Assembly: GCA_900095095.1 (NCBI GenBank)
Contig: FMBT01000307.1
Coordinates: 310,001 to 374,000 of the forward strand
Length of the DNA: 64,000 bases
Direction: 5' to 3'
From: Fragilariopsis cylindrus CCMP1102
Lineage: Eukaryota > Bacillariophyta > Bacillariophyceae > Bacillariales > Bacillariaceae
Shown: positions 31,801-44,393 of the stretch, piece after piece
Position numbering within the stretch: the first letter of the stretch is position 1
Layout of the letters: each line of letters begins with the position of its first letter
Translations under genes and position numbers: made by a program
The notes under the pieces: model-generated
Seen by the model: the letters and a program-made list of their open reading frames with translations, nothing else
The model's database searches: none
What the model was told of the DNA's origin: nothing

Positions 31801-32995
31801 AAAAATCTTCGGCGAAAGTAGATATATTATTAACACCTTTTCTCAACGATTCCGATTGATATGACTCCGATGACATCTGTGAATCTTCCTGAAAATTATC
31901 GCTATTTGACTCATATGATCGTCTCGAGTCTGAAAGGTGAGCCTTATTGTTCTGGGAGTTAATGGATCTTTCGTCATCTGAAACATGCTTTGATTGTGCA
32001 TCTTCGTGTTGCAGTTTGTGCATTCCAGTGTTGACGATATCATTACTATTACTATTAATACTATTATCATTATTATCAGTTAACAACTCAGTTAACAACT
32101 CATTTGATATTATTTGAGGAAAATAATCATCGCCTTTGTCGCTGTCATTGATTTCCGATTGGTAGCTCTCATTCTCATTCTCGATTCCACTATCGTTTTC
32201 ATTTGTATTTTCACTATTTATGGAAGCTTGCTCGTTATTTCCGAGACTATGTTCTGCTTGCTGGGACGATTTTCCCCTATCGTGACCTCCAGGTAATGAT
32301 TGAGTTTCGCTACTATTGTAAGAATCCTCTTGACTGCAATCTGAATGTGACCCCTTCTTTTCCGAAGTACTTGTATCGGATTTTCCATCGGAATAAAAAG
32401 ATTTTCCATCAGATAAATCTAATTCTGATTCCGATTGTGTTCTTGATCTTGATCCTTCTTCGGAATAGTATGATTCTGATTCTTCACCGGAATGGAATGA
32501 TCTATCGTCGGAGTAAAAAGAGCTGTCGTCTTTATCATGCAATGATCTCTCTCCACCAGGCGAAGAAAATCGACTATTCGAACAAGATCCGTTTCCGTCA
32601 TCATATTCATCTTCTTTTTGTGAATTATTGTCTGTATCTCTGCTGAGAGCGTCGTCAACCTGATCATCTTCACCAATTTCGTCTCGACTACCAGTACTAG
32701 TATGCGTATCATCTTCTTCTTCTATGTATGAATTACTATTATTGACCACGTCATCTATACCAGTATAACCACTTCCTTCCATGTGCGAATCATCACTTTT
32801 AAATTCCTTGTCAGAATCATCACTGCTACAATTCGCTTCGTCGTCGTTTCGGGTGAAATTATCCTGTTGTTTATTGTCGTCGAAATTAGGTCGCCATCCT
32901 ACTTCTTCGTCTTCGCTTTCGCTTACGCTTTCGCTTACGCTTTCGTAGCTTTCTTCTTTCTCGAACTCGACTGGCCTTGGTGATGGGGATGACAT
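28538..32995 (-). CDS. Ser/Asp-rich region with thioredoxin-like domain; probable 5' part of the NB-ARC gene
   Basis: A long frame begins at ATG 32995 and is extremely rich in Ser, Asp, Glu and Asn. Residues about 765-865 form a folded-looking segment, KILIILCTMFPTTETETHDQ, then ICESNKILPFILMG, then PQFFLYWNQNVEFLGDF. This resembles the SH3BGR/glutaredoxin-like thioredoxin fold, without a CxxC pair. Three 43-residue repeats lie at about 30910-31315. The acidic reading continues after frame changes near 29815, 29262 and 28563, each equal to one missing base. The third returns to the original frame, which is also the frame of the NB-ARC ORF starting at 28537. I infer a single giant gene (about 3200 residues with the NB-ARC/TPR part). 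A separate, decayed gene is the alternative. Casein-kinase-2-like S-x-x-E/D sites are abundant. Confidence 0.6.
30910..31315 (-). repeat. Three 129-bp tandem coding repeats (43 residues each)
   Basis: TGCTTGAATGCTGC recurs at 30943, 31072 and 31201, exactly 129 bp apart. Each unit encodes a YSESYSSEGYTSAEE block followed by KISTVVESQ and QHSS-V-DE. The last-read unit is slightly more diverged. The length in whole codons keeps the frame. Confidence 0.85.
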
Positions 32996-33484
32996 TGTTC
33001 AGTCGATTGAGGGAGACGATGTAGAAGAAAGAAGCTTATTATAGGTCTCCATTGAGGACTCCATTGAGGAGACTTGGTTGATTTTTTTCTGACATGTAAG
33101 TGCATGTGCAATTCAAGAATTCTTACATCGCGTTACCGGTAGTATTTCAGACACAGTTCGAAATAAAGCATCATCACAACAACATAGGATATACTTTTTC
33201 TTGTACGACTCCATTTAGGCGACTAGGACTACTTACGTAGGCACGTGCGTACGAAGAAGTATGACAAAATTAATTATTGCGCGAGAGTACTATTTATTTT
33301 TAGTCAGTAATGATAGTTTCGATTACTTTATTACAAATTCTACGTTTGATATTTAGCCGTACATTGGCTGTGTGTAAGAAATGTGTAAATCTAATATAAA
33401 AAATAATTATCAAAAAGAAACATTGAAAAAGAAATCATGATAATAATACACGAATTATGCATTTCTTTTTGATTTATATCTGCT
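32996..33484. other. Intergenic, 5' flank of the Ser/Asp-rich locus
   Basis: About 490 bp between two minus-strand genes. It contains a short duplicated word (GGTCTCCATTGAGG and GACTCCATTGAGG near 33045-33070) and AT-rich sequence. No gene was seen. Confidence 0.5.
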
Positions 33485-36400
33485 TTAAAGGTACATATTC
33501 ATCAAGTGAGGTAGATTATTTGGCTTTTCCTTCTTAATCTCTCCGTATTCGTCATTCCATTCCCATACTCGGGCAAGCTCACGGCCTTTTTCCGATACGC
33601 TACGTTTTAGCTTGCCCATAGCAGTTTCAAAATCATTCACGGTCACCGGACGTAGCCTTTGAAGAGATCCCTCTGTTATATCCTCTCTAGTATTATCAAA
33701 CCCTTGGTCCAACAATCTTGCTTGTTCGTGACTAATTTGAACAACTGCTTCTCGACAAACCTCTTTAAGATCAGATCCGGTATAGCCCTCAAGACGCTCA
33801 GCAATCTGAGTTAAGTTTACAGCCGAATCAAGCCTGTTTTCTGCCAATGTTACCTCGAGGATTTCTGCTCGAGTTTCTAAGTCAGGTAGGTCTACAAGAA
33901 TACGACGAGGAAAACGACGGAGGACCGCTTCATCAAGATCAAAGGGGCGATTAGTGGAACCAATCACCACTACTCTGTCACCACTACCGTTTGTTCCAGA
34001 GTTTAAGCCGTCCCATTCACTCATCATTGTTGTCTTGACACTTGTTAGAGTACCATGCGCAGAATCGTCTGAGCTACCCTCTCGACTTGACAATAAGCTG
34101 TCGACTTCATCGATAAAAACAACACAAGGCGCTAATCTTCGCGCTAGGGTAAATACAGCTTTAGCATTTTTCTCAGACTCACCAAGCCACTTGTTCTCAA
34201 CAGAAGAAGCATCTACGCTAAGAAAGCTTGCACCGCCTTCTGTTGCAACCGCCTTCGCCAACATAGTTTTTCCGGTACCTGATGAATGAAAGCGAAGAAA
34301 GAAAGTGTTAGTAACAAAACAAGACAATAGAAACGTACAAATAAGTATATCAAAGTCGGAAGCATACCTGGTGGTCCAAACAGAAGAACACCTTTGACAG
34401 CTTCCCTGGCAATACCTTCGCTGTATAAATGAGGGAACTTGAGTGGGTACGTAATGCTCTGACGAAGCAATTCCTTGACATTTGTTAGACCACCAACCAT
34501 GTCGTAAGTGACACCGATATCTTGAGGCGAAGCGACTTGAGACACGAGAGCTCTTTCGTGCTTGTCCTGGGCAAGACCCATAATCTCTTCCTTGGTTCGA
34601 TGCGAAGCAGGTGCACTAGAAAGTGAAATACCACCAGACGGTGATGGACTTATGTGGCACTTCATTGACAAAGCCGTCTCAAGACTCGATGGGTGTATGT
34701 ACTGGAAACCCGTATTGTTTTTATTTTCCTCTTTCATAGAAACAGAGTCGAACGCTTTATCTTTTGTTTCGACAGATCCATCCTCTGTAACCATCAATTG
34801 GCTCAATGAAATGTCAACATCCAAATTCATTTCTTTCTCGTGCATCTCCTGGGACGTTTCACCTTGGCGCAGGCTCTTCGCCGCTTCTAATTCAACTGCA
34901 CATTTAATTGTATCTTCTATATCACCAACAATATCACGCACACTCAACATTTGTCTCAAAGCTGATCCGGCTCCCCGAGTACCAGTATGTTGCTGTATAG
35001 CAAGATTTCGTGATGCCAACTCTTCGTTCAGAAGCTTTCTATTCTGACGAAAAATAACCGCCCCGCGTTCACGACTTATCCAAAATTCCCAACTTTTAGC
35101 ACGGACAGGATCTTGAGGTAATCCAATAGGAATTGGACGGCAAATAGATTCTAGCTTGGCAAGATTTCTTCCCGCTTTATTCTCAGAGGATTTATCGTTC
35201 ACTTTCGAATTCTTCGCCTTATTTACAGCCATAACGGCTGCTGCTGCGGCCATCGTCCGAACTCTCTTTTGCTTATTCTTTTTGTTAGAATCGTCGTCGT
35301 TGGTATCTTCAGAATTTCCCTCTTGATTGTTAAGAATCTTTTGGAACCAGCCGCCCATATTATTGGGCTGTCGGTCTTGCGTTCCATTCTGGGGTCCAGG
35401 AAGTTGTCCTCTATTCAAGTGTTGAGGCGGTGGTGGTACATATACGCTCAGCATCACTCCTTGGCACTTTGGATCAGACAAGGCGGGAGCAGCGCGAGCT
35501 AGGTTCTCTGCAATCCCGCGTCTTAGATTGTCATTTCGAAGAACTTGTGCGAAAGCCTTTTGCAAGTCTGGAGATATACTAGTATCTGGCTGAGTAGATT
35601 CATTCTCATCTGCCATTTGCGACATACGGTCTAGAAGTGTTGACATAGCTTGTTGTAACACTTTTTCTATGACTTCAGGTTGTGGTGATTGCTCACCATC
35701 ACTGTCGTCATCAGTAGTCGACTGTGCCAGACTTGCGTTAAAAAATTGCGGAGGAGGCATGACTGAATCAGTACTACCGTTATTTTCCATATGTTCTTGC
35801 AGCGCTTGAGCCCACCTTTCTAGTTCAGCACGGCCGGGAGAATCTTCATCTTGATTTTCAAGACGTTCACGTGCTTGAATCGCCATCATATGGGGAAAGA
35901 GATTTCCTGCCTGTGGCGGAGCGATCGCCCCAAGAACTCCAGGTTGACCATTCTGATCTACTGTTCGAGCCAAAAATATATTGAACCTCCGAGACCCCTC
36001 TGGATCATTTTGCCCGGACGCATTTTGATTTTGGTTCGAAAAACCAAACCAAGGTGCAGATCCTTCTATCTCTCTGGGGGAGTTCTCTCCAAGCTCTTGC
36101 GAATCCTGAAATACTTCTTTGGGAAGCGACGAAGTCGTTGCGTCAATTCCTTTACCGAGCGTGACGAGGTGAATACTATCATTAGAAGCGCATTCGTGAA
36201 TTAATAATTCCATTGCAGATTTCGACTTAAGAAGGTTGGTGGAAGTATTTGTCCGGATAAAAACAATCAATGGAAGAGGTTTTCCCGATTTTAGCTTTGG
36301 GGACGATTCATCCTGAAGACCCTTTCTCCATTCTGTTTCCCACAAAGCCATATCATCGCAACTAATGGTCGCACGTTCGTCGTATGGATCGTCGAGACCA

Positions 36401-38058
36401 AGCAGTAGGTCTCGTTTCATACAAGCAGAAATGGAACCCGCATTTTCACCCGCTCTCAGTTTTCCATGAGTTGCCAAAGACAACAACGACTGGATCAACG
36501 CCGCAGGTTTCATGGCCTCATCCGATAAGCCACAGCTTGCCATTTGATGACGCACCTTATTGATGACGTGATCGTCTAAAATCAACATTCCGCAGCCTAA
36601 CGAGTGCGCCTAACAATATAATTGGCCACATAAATAAAGAAATATCGAGGCGAAGTGAAATATAAACATTGGTGAGAGATGCACCCAGTCAAACATAAGC
36701 TAACATCAGCTCAAATAATACTAGCTAGCATGAACGGAAAATCACCACAATTTCAAGAAGCAACTTACGAGTGACATGGTAATTGTTTCTTGCATTCCCA
36801 ATGTCGATCCTTTAGCATTTTCATCGTCGTTGTATAGACGAATCCCACTCGTTCTAGGTGTAGTTTTCCGCCATTGTGGCTGCGTCGCCAATGAAAGAGC
36901 CGCTTGAAGAGCCTGAGATGATTCCGCTGGTAAAAATTTGCGAGTACTACTGGATAGTTTGCTATCTGTTGCACCCCATTCCAAAAGTAATCCAGCGTAG
37001 AGAGTACGTCTATCGAGTCGATTTTTGGAAGAAGAATCTAACAATCTGGCGTTGTCCGAAAGGAAAGATAAGGCCGATGGGGTAGGAGGTAAGTAAACGA
37101 AAGGATTCCACGCACGAAGTAGCCTCGCCTGGTCATAAGATTGTGGTTTCAAAGTTTCCTTTTTCTCTGTTTTCCGCCGATTATTTTTATTTTTCCGTCG
37201 ATTAGCTATACGGCCTAGACGAACTCCAACACCCCCTCCACCTTTTGTTTTTGCTTTCACATGACGATGGTCTACAATGCCTTCTTCCTCTACCATTTCA
37301 ACCCCCACTTCAACCTGAGGTTCAAACATAGTATTGTCCGTGTACTGATCAAATGTCTCTTCGATTTCTTCCCACTCTTCGCTGTATTCTGACTGTGAAT
37401 CATTTTCGTCGTCGATGTCGTCGTCGTCGACATCGATGTCGTCGACATCATCATCTTCGTCGTCCGAAATATCCCCGTCATCGTCATCATCATCGTCGTC
37501 CTCCGGATCACCTACTGCATTCGATTTTTTATGTGATTTCACTCCCACAACAGAAGATTCCTCACTTCCAGATTCCTGGTCTCCCATCGATGTATCGTTA
37601 CCTTGAGTCTCCAACGTCGTTGTCGTCGTCGCGGACACAGCCGAATCCTCGGATTCGGCTGACGGTGAAGACGAAGAAGACGCATCTTTATTATTATCTT
37701 TGTTGTCGTCCATCACAGCGGCAGTAGAATCTTGAACGGCATCGCGTTCTCTCATAGCAGCCACATATTCTTCTACTGTTGCATTACTATTGTCGTTATT
37801 GTTACTTTGTTTTCCTTTGGGTTTGTTTTCGCTCTCATCCCTATCTTCGTCGTTATCAGCTGCGTCGTGACTACCAAATGCACCAGCTCTAAATTCGTCC
37901 GCCAGTAGTAATTGTGCAGTTGGCAACGTGGTCGATGATGTAGATGACGACGAGACCTTAACTAGTGCCGAAGTCTCCGAAACGAATATAGTAGAAAGTA
38001 ATAGACACCACCAGCATGTCAACAAGAGCGATTTTGGATTCAGACGTTTTTCGTTCAT
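33485..38058 (-). CDS. AAA ATPase of the Msp1/ATAD1 (meiotic) clade with signal peptide and acidic domain
   Basis: Three exons (36769-38058, 34368-36609, 33485-34278) join in phase through introns of 159 and 89 bp, giving 1441 residues. Residues 8-32 are hydrophobic after a basic start (LLLTCWWCLLLSTIFVSE), a likely ER signal or anchor. Residues about 180-230 are almost all Asp/Glu/Ser. The AAA domain has DMVGGLTNVKELL, Walker A GPPGTGKT (split by the last intron), ENKWLGESEKNAKAVF, Walker B CVVFIDEVDSLLSSR, sensor GSTNRPFDLD, arginine finger region LRRFPRRI and a helical lid. ENKWLGESEKN is typical of Msp1/ATAD1 and its long plant homologues, which extract tail-anchored or misassembled membrane proteins. 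The presequence suggests the secretory route or a plastid membrane, not the mitochondrial surface. Exon 1 is joined on splice evidence (GTAAGT, then TTAG). Confidence 0.8.
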
Positions 38059-39366
38059 TTTTTTTTGTTATCTTTTGTTTCTGTAATCGGGAGGTGCAGC
38101 CTCGTCCTATTTGCTTTTCGAGTCTGCTAACATATAACTTTCCGAAGGAGAAATTGTGCTGTAGTGGTAGCTTATCTTCGTATTTTTATTTTACAGCAAA
38201 GGTTGAGAGGTATTTTCTTGTGTAGGCTTTTACTGATTTCCGGGAATAGATAGTTTAAAGTTTCGAATTCTATCTTTTTATTCTCGTTGTGAAACAATTT
38301 TATTCACGTGTCACCATTACATGTACTGTGTACAATACCCATGTTGAATGTGATAACGAAAGAGAAATAAGAACGACGGTCCGCCGTCAGCTATTTTGTA
38401 TTAACACTAACTTTAGTAAGGCTACTTACTTAACCTTTAGGAATGTTATTACTCTTTACAAGCGAATATAAACACACACACACACACACACTCTCTCTAT
38501 CTCATAGAATCTCATAGAACATAATGATAAGTACCTGGTGGTAGAACTGGGTACTTTATTGCACGACTGTCAAATTCCTTCTCTCTACACGAGAAAGAAC
38601 TAGAAAGAGAGATGACAAAAATGGTAACTGCTTGCTGGTAGTGTTGTGGTTCTAGGAGCTTCTCTTGGAATTAAAATTCCAAGGGAAATACACATGATGT
38701 GTTGAATGCATTGAAAATACTATAGAAAATAGACTCAGTTTCATATTGTGAAGAGCCAAATCCATACTTGTACCTCTCTCTGTAGCTAGTTCAGAAAACA
38801 AAACAGCACTGATCAATCATTCAATCAATCGGCCATGTTCCTAAAACTTACTATAATCTGATACGAAACTGGCAGAGATGGGTAACTACTTATTTCTTAT
38901 GTGGGACCGATGCTATTGCACTATTATATATTAAATATTATATCAATATCATCACTGTTTTTTATAATACAAAACAGTTTGATTCAATTTACTGAAACTA
39001 CTCCAGCTAACTCACTGTTGATTCCATGATTATTACTGTCATGTACCACTTGGAGGGTATGATCTGCTTAAAACCTTAGCATCTGTATTTGGTTCCATTT
39101 TTGGATACTGTACAGTACCATTCTATCAAGCAAGAATATGTTATTATAGCAAGTTTGAAAATATCACGTGTCAAAAAGGACGATCGATGTATGTACTTCC
39201 TCCGTTTACCGCATAATTAAGAAGCGCTATCGTCAGAAATTTTCAAACCATAAAAACTCTTCCAATCACTTTTCTTGAATTTATTGTCATACTCAATACT
39301 AGTAGTTCATTGAGAATATAAATTGACTTGCCTCTACTACCTTTGCTATTGCTATTGTTTTTGAAA
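38059..39366. other. Divergent promoter region; (AC)n microsatellite
   Basis: 1.3 kb between the AAA and MANF genes. An (AC)14 run followed by (TC)n lies at about 38470-38497. No coding frame of interest and no clear ER-stress element was recognised. Confidence 0.5.
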
Positions 39367-40111
39367 ATGAAATTTGTATCAACTTTGATTGCTTGTTTGG
39401 CTACTGCGGCCTTAGCTGCCGAGGATCCAAAAGAATGCGAAGGTGAGCGGCATTATTATTGACGAGAAAATACGGTCATTGATGGGGGGGGGGTATCGTC
39501 ATCACAATTCGAAATGAATGAATCTAGCCCTTTTTCTCAACCCACACATCTTTTTTTTTCTTTTCCTTCTTTTTTCTTTTTGAATTATTTTATGCTTAAT
39601 TTTACTATCGATTATTGCATTATCTGTCTTGTGGACATAATCGAATGATCGGACGAACTAAATAATAATTAATCTCGATCCAGTTTGTATCAAGGTTATG
39701 GATGAAATTCGGGCTACCATGACCAAGGCGGATACCAAAAAGAAACCAATGATAGAAAATGCTATGAATACTTATTGTGAAAACAAGGATGAGAAGTTAA
39801 CAGCAAGAGAAAAGAAGATCTGTTACTACATCGATCCAATTAAGCGGGATATTGCTCAACCATTTTCTCTTGGTATGTCGTCACTTAAACTTTGTAAGCG
39901 AATTACTAAGTCCAACCCAGAAATTTGTTCGGTCAAATATCCAGTAAAAACTGATAAAATGGAAACGAAGGATTTATCTAAACTACGAGTCAAACAGCTT
40001 AAGAAAATCTTAGACGAAAGAGGAGTAGATTACAAGGGACTTCTTGAAAAGGATGAATTTGTCAAGAAGGTTGAAGCAACCGAACACTTGGCTGGAAATG
40101 ATGAATTCTAA
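39367..40111 (+). CDS. MANF/CDNF (ARMET) homologue, ER luminal
   Basis: Exon 1 (39367-39442) and exon 2 (39684-40111), joined across a 241-bp GT-AG intron, encode 167 residues. A signal peptide (residues 1-18, ending LATAALAA) precedes a saposin-like domain with six cysteines spaced as in animal MANF: CEVC, NTYC, KICYYI, KLCKR and EICSVKY. The C-terminal SAP-like domain has KDLSKLRVKQLKKILDERG, very close to animal KLRVKELKKIL. The animal CKGC motif is replaced by YKGL, so the C-domain disulfide is missing. The end, NDEF, is a plausible KDEL-type ER retrieval signal. In animals MANF buffers ER stress, partly by binding BiP/GRP78. The same role here is inferred. Confidence 0.85.
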
Positions 40112-40405
40112 ATACAATTTACATAAGAAAATATACAGTAACTCTATTAGTTTAAAAAAAAATATTGCCAAGCTTTAAAGGTGGCTTTAATTATCTGCGC
40201 TTGGTTCCTCTAAAAAGTCGGATGCTACCGTCTTGTATTATTCCTGCCACCTTTTTTCTTGGTTGTGACCTTGCGTTTCCTTTTTTTAAATTGCTCGGGG
40301 TCGAAAGTATCTGAAGTGGTGGTCGGGAGTTCTGTCATTTTAACGCCCATATTTGCAGCTTTCATGTCTCTTTCGTCGGACCCTTGAACCAAAAATTGTT
40401 CCTGT

Positions 40406-41859
40406 TTACTTTTGGGATGCCACTTCTTTTGCTCGTTCTTCACGTAGTTCGTCCACCTGTCGACTTTCTAACTCGCTCATAGAAGCTGAAATACCATGTA
40501 TGTATAGCCCACCCCATGCAGCCGATGCCTCCGGCATCGAAAGGTTTGGCAGTTTAGTCAACCCAGCTGGAGAAGATATTTCGTTTTCTATATCGGATTG
40601 TTGAGGTAAATCACTACCACGAATGGTACTAGGCCGATTGGTTCCTGGAAATGATGTTTCAAAACCTGCAGCCAATATGTTTCGTCCAAGAATAGGACCA
40701 TCGCCACGAATTTCCTTAGCCTTCTGTTCAAGTTTTTTGAATTCCATAAATTCTTTAGCATATTTGGGTTCAGTCGGGGGAATTCCTATAGCTGGAAGAC
40801 TCATCCATCCCCGCATCGTATCGTTCCGGAGTGCTGCACTTTGGAAGAGTGTCCATGTAAAGCTTGAAACCAAGTATATTTGTAACCCAGCGGGAGACTG
40901 TGCGGCAAAACATGGCATAAAAACTGCCAGAGTCTGAAAAAGATCTTTAAGAATACCAGCGAAATCAGACTGACTTGCTGCTGGTCCACTTAAACTCCTC
41001 TTTCCAATTGCAACTTCAACATTAAAATAAAGCATAGCTCCAGCAAGAATAGGTAGACCAAACCATGGATCAGGATCGGTTAAATCAGTTACCCATAGTA
41101 GTCCATTTTCTGTTAATTCCTGAGCAAGAGTGGGATCTAATCCATTAACGATTTTTCTCAGGTCGGTTGCTACATAATAGAAAAATGGAATTTGTATAAA
41201 TGGACTCAAAAAGACTGTAAGCGGATTGATTTTATGTAGCTTGTAAATACCACGAACTGTTTGCATGTTTTGTAGTAACAGGTATCGTTTTTCGAGCAGG
41301 CTTTTCCCTTCCGCTCTCATTTTTTGCAAATCATTTTGAAATAGTGTCTAGAAGTAATGTATAGCGGTTGATATGTTACGTATGTAAAAAACAAATTTGT
41401 GAGAGATGGAATAGAAGTTTTTTCCTTGATTTAAAAAAAAATAAAACACACACACACACAGACAGACAGATAGATTCATTTTGATTATCTCTCAACACCA
41501 ATGTGCTGGTCGAACATTCAACATGCCGATTTGATGATTTTGTTGGTAGTACTTACCACAATAAACTGAACTTCTGGAGCGACCTTAGCATATCTAGCCG
41601 CAGTACGAGCTCCGTAGATAACAACTGGCAATAGAGAAGCCCGTAGCATAAAATTCATCGCTGAAAATGTAGCCCAATACGGCATTCCGACATCAGAATG
41701 TAATGAATTTATAACCACACCCGTACCTCCTGACAAAGTAAAATCTTGTATAATATCTGGAGATAACCACGAAGCAATGGATCGAGTCTGAATATTGCTA
41801 TTACTATTACTATTACTATTATATAATTCATTTGCGGATAACGTAGATATTCTGCGATA
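40406..41859 (-). CDS. OXA1: OXA1/YidC/Alb3-family membrane protein insertase (probably mitochondrial OXA1)
   Basis: Two conserved exons (41557-41859 and 40406-41347) join in phase across a 209-bp intron. Family features are GMPYWATFSAMNFMLRASLLP (TM1 region), KINPLTVFLSPFIQIPFFYY (TM2), DPDPWFGLPILAG, and AVFMPCFAAQSPAGLQIY with SSFTWTLFQ (last helices). The protein inserts membrane proteins from the matrix or stroma side. Upstream of 41859 the frame is closed, yet presequence-like peptides (for example STNFKQYATTRTTTATKTLLP, frame ending near 41830) continue in other frames to about 42080. Near the end, a basic 70-residue tail (KKRKRKVTTKKKGGRNN, to 40225) continues in another frame past the stop at 40406. 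Such a tail is expected of OXA1, so one-base indels at both ends are likely. Mitochondrial rather than plastid location is inferred from the presequence. Confidence 0.8.
41446..41475. repeat. CA/GACA microsatellite inside OXA1 intron
   Basis: A (CA)n run followed by GACAGACAGATAGA within the intron at 41348-41556. Confidence 0.8.
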
Positions 41860-42586
41860 CTATTCCACTCCGAGGGAAGGAGTGTTTTTGTTGCTGTTGT
41901 TGTTCTTGTTGTTGCATATTGTTTGAAATTGGTAGACCACAGCGCATTGAATTGTGTGAACAAATATGCAAACGTCGTCGCCGAGAAGAAATATGAAGAC
42001 CATCTTGAATCAAGGTTTATATAAATGTTCTGATTTCAGTCTAATACCGTTGGAGAAACCTGATCTTTTCATTATATGTTGTTTCATCATTACTCTCGGC
42101 ATAGACGTTGTGGTGTTATTGGATCCTTCGAGTTAGATGTTTCCCAGCTAATCACTGATAAGCTTAAACATGCCACTTAAAAATCATAAACTTTCCCATT
42201 CTTTTCTTTTTTTGATTTGATTGATGATGATGATTGATTATTCAATTCGATGATTATGATCAAATAATTGTAATCGAATGAATCAATCAATCGGCATTCA
42301 TGACTGACTCACTGATGATTCATTTTCACGCGGGATCTATTCTACAGTATTCATTCGTTGAATTTTTGAAATGCAAAATATAAATTTTGAAAAATGAGAG
42401 GATGGAATCGACGACACTTTTGACTTCTAACATTTGAAATTTTTGAATTGCTTGTCGTTTGTCATATGGAAGAAAGGGATAGTTCTCAACGACTACTATC
42501 ATCCTCGAGTTTATTCCAGCAATGGAATTTATCCTCTTTCGGTCGTCATCGGTATGAGATAACATTAATTTGAAAGTAATTGCACT

Positions 42587-44355
42587 ATGTCTACCGGTGC
42601 TAAGCTTACCAATCTTCAAGGCGAGCAACAACAGCAGCAGGAAATCATCGATTTGGTCGATGATGGTAGCGATGACGAAATCGAAAACGAAGATGCTGAT
42701 CCGCAACAAAATGCTTCATCAACAGAAGCATCAGTATCGTACTAGTACCGGTATCGTTAGGGGAATCGACATCATCATCTTTGGGGACTACACGGAAGAG
42801 AAAACATACACAACCTCAAGGCACGAAAACAAAAGTTGACAGCGATATTGATGTTATCGATGTTAGGTTTTCGTATCATTAGGAGTAATGACGACTACGA
42901 CGAAGATAAAAGAAATTCACTCAAAAGAATGCTGTTGATGCAGTGTTGATGTCATGTTGATGTCATGATTTAATCATAGTCTCCTCCAGTATCAGCAGCA
43001 GTATCAATATCAGCAACATCAGTACTAGTAGCAGTAGCAAGGAAGGGGGTGAAACGACAAAAGGCTGCTAACATTATTAACAACAGCAGTAATGATAACA
43101 GCAATAACAACATTTGTTCAAATGACGCCGCCATCGCTGCCGCTATTGCCGCTAGCGAAGAAGATTCATATTCATATACTGCTCCTGCTGGAATCATAAC
43201 CTCCGCTACTAATAGAAGTACTATCGTCACTACTAGTACAGCAACAGAAAACTTAGTTGTTGAACTCGGGGGAAACGATAGCGATAATGCGATATTAACA
43301 CATGGGACTGTAGAAAATATACAACAATTATATCACTTTCACAAACAACAAGAACAACAACAAGCTCAACGAAATATTATTACTGGACGTGCATTCCTTC
43401 AATCGCCTCCTCATCTTCTTCTTCTTCCGACGACAACACGACGAACACTGCCGGTATGATTCCTGGTGCTGTACAACATATTCAACAGAAGGATCAATGG
43501 TCATGCGGTTATCGTAATTATCAAATGATGTTATCAGCTATACTACCAGTTTAGCAAGTAGTAGTAATCATATGATATATCAACGTGGATATATAACACG
43601 AAGAGAAATAATGAGAAACACACCAAACAAATTGCAACAATCACCTATAATATTACCATCATTGAAACAAACACAAAAATCTATAGAAGATTCATGGGAT
43701 GAAGGATTTGATCCAGATGGTGCAAATCATTATCGACATAAAATTGTAGGTAAACAATCAGATAGTGGTAAAATTGGTGCTATGGAAGTATGTAATTTAT
43801 TTTGGTATCATGGTATTGATTCTGTTGTTATACAGTTTATCAAATGTTATAAATCACGACAACAATTGCCATATTTTATTCGTAATTATTTTGATGATGA
43901 TAGTAATTCATATACGAATAATAATAACAGCAACAACAATAATAACAATAATAATAACGATGCATGTTTTATAGCAAATAAAGTATTATCGGATGCATAC
44001 ACAGAATCTAATTTCGGTATTTCGCAACAACAACAACAACAACAACAACAACAAACGACGAAGAATGCTCGTACCACGAATAATACTTCTATACAAAAAA
44101 CCAAAATACCATTGTATTTACAATGGGAGGGACATTCCGTTACGATTGTTGGTATTGAAATTCAAGTTAAAGTCAAACAAAATACTAATATGATTGCTGT
44201 TTCTGTCGCTGCTACTGCTACTACAGCAAAATATAACAATGATAATAATTATGACTATGATTTTACTTTATTAGTACTAGATCCGTTGAAATCAAGTATT
44301 AAAATACAAAAGGATCTACGGATATGCAAATTGAAACAACAACAACAGCATACAC

Positions 44356-44393
<38 letters not shown>

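Noticed and set aside
31183-31836. 217-residue minus-strand frame inside the Ser/Asp-rich locus
   Set aside because: Overlaps the main acidic frame out of phase and lacks any family resemblance.
37353-37727. 124-residue Arg/His-rich plus-strand frame
   Set aside because: Antisense of the Asp-rich tract of the AAA gene.
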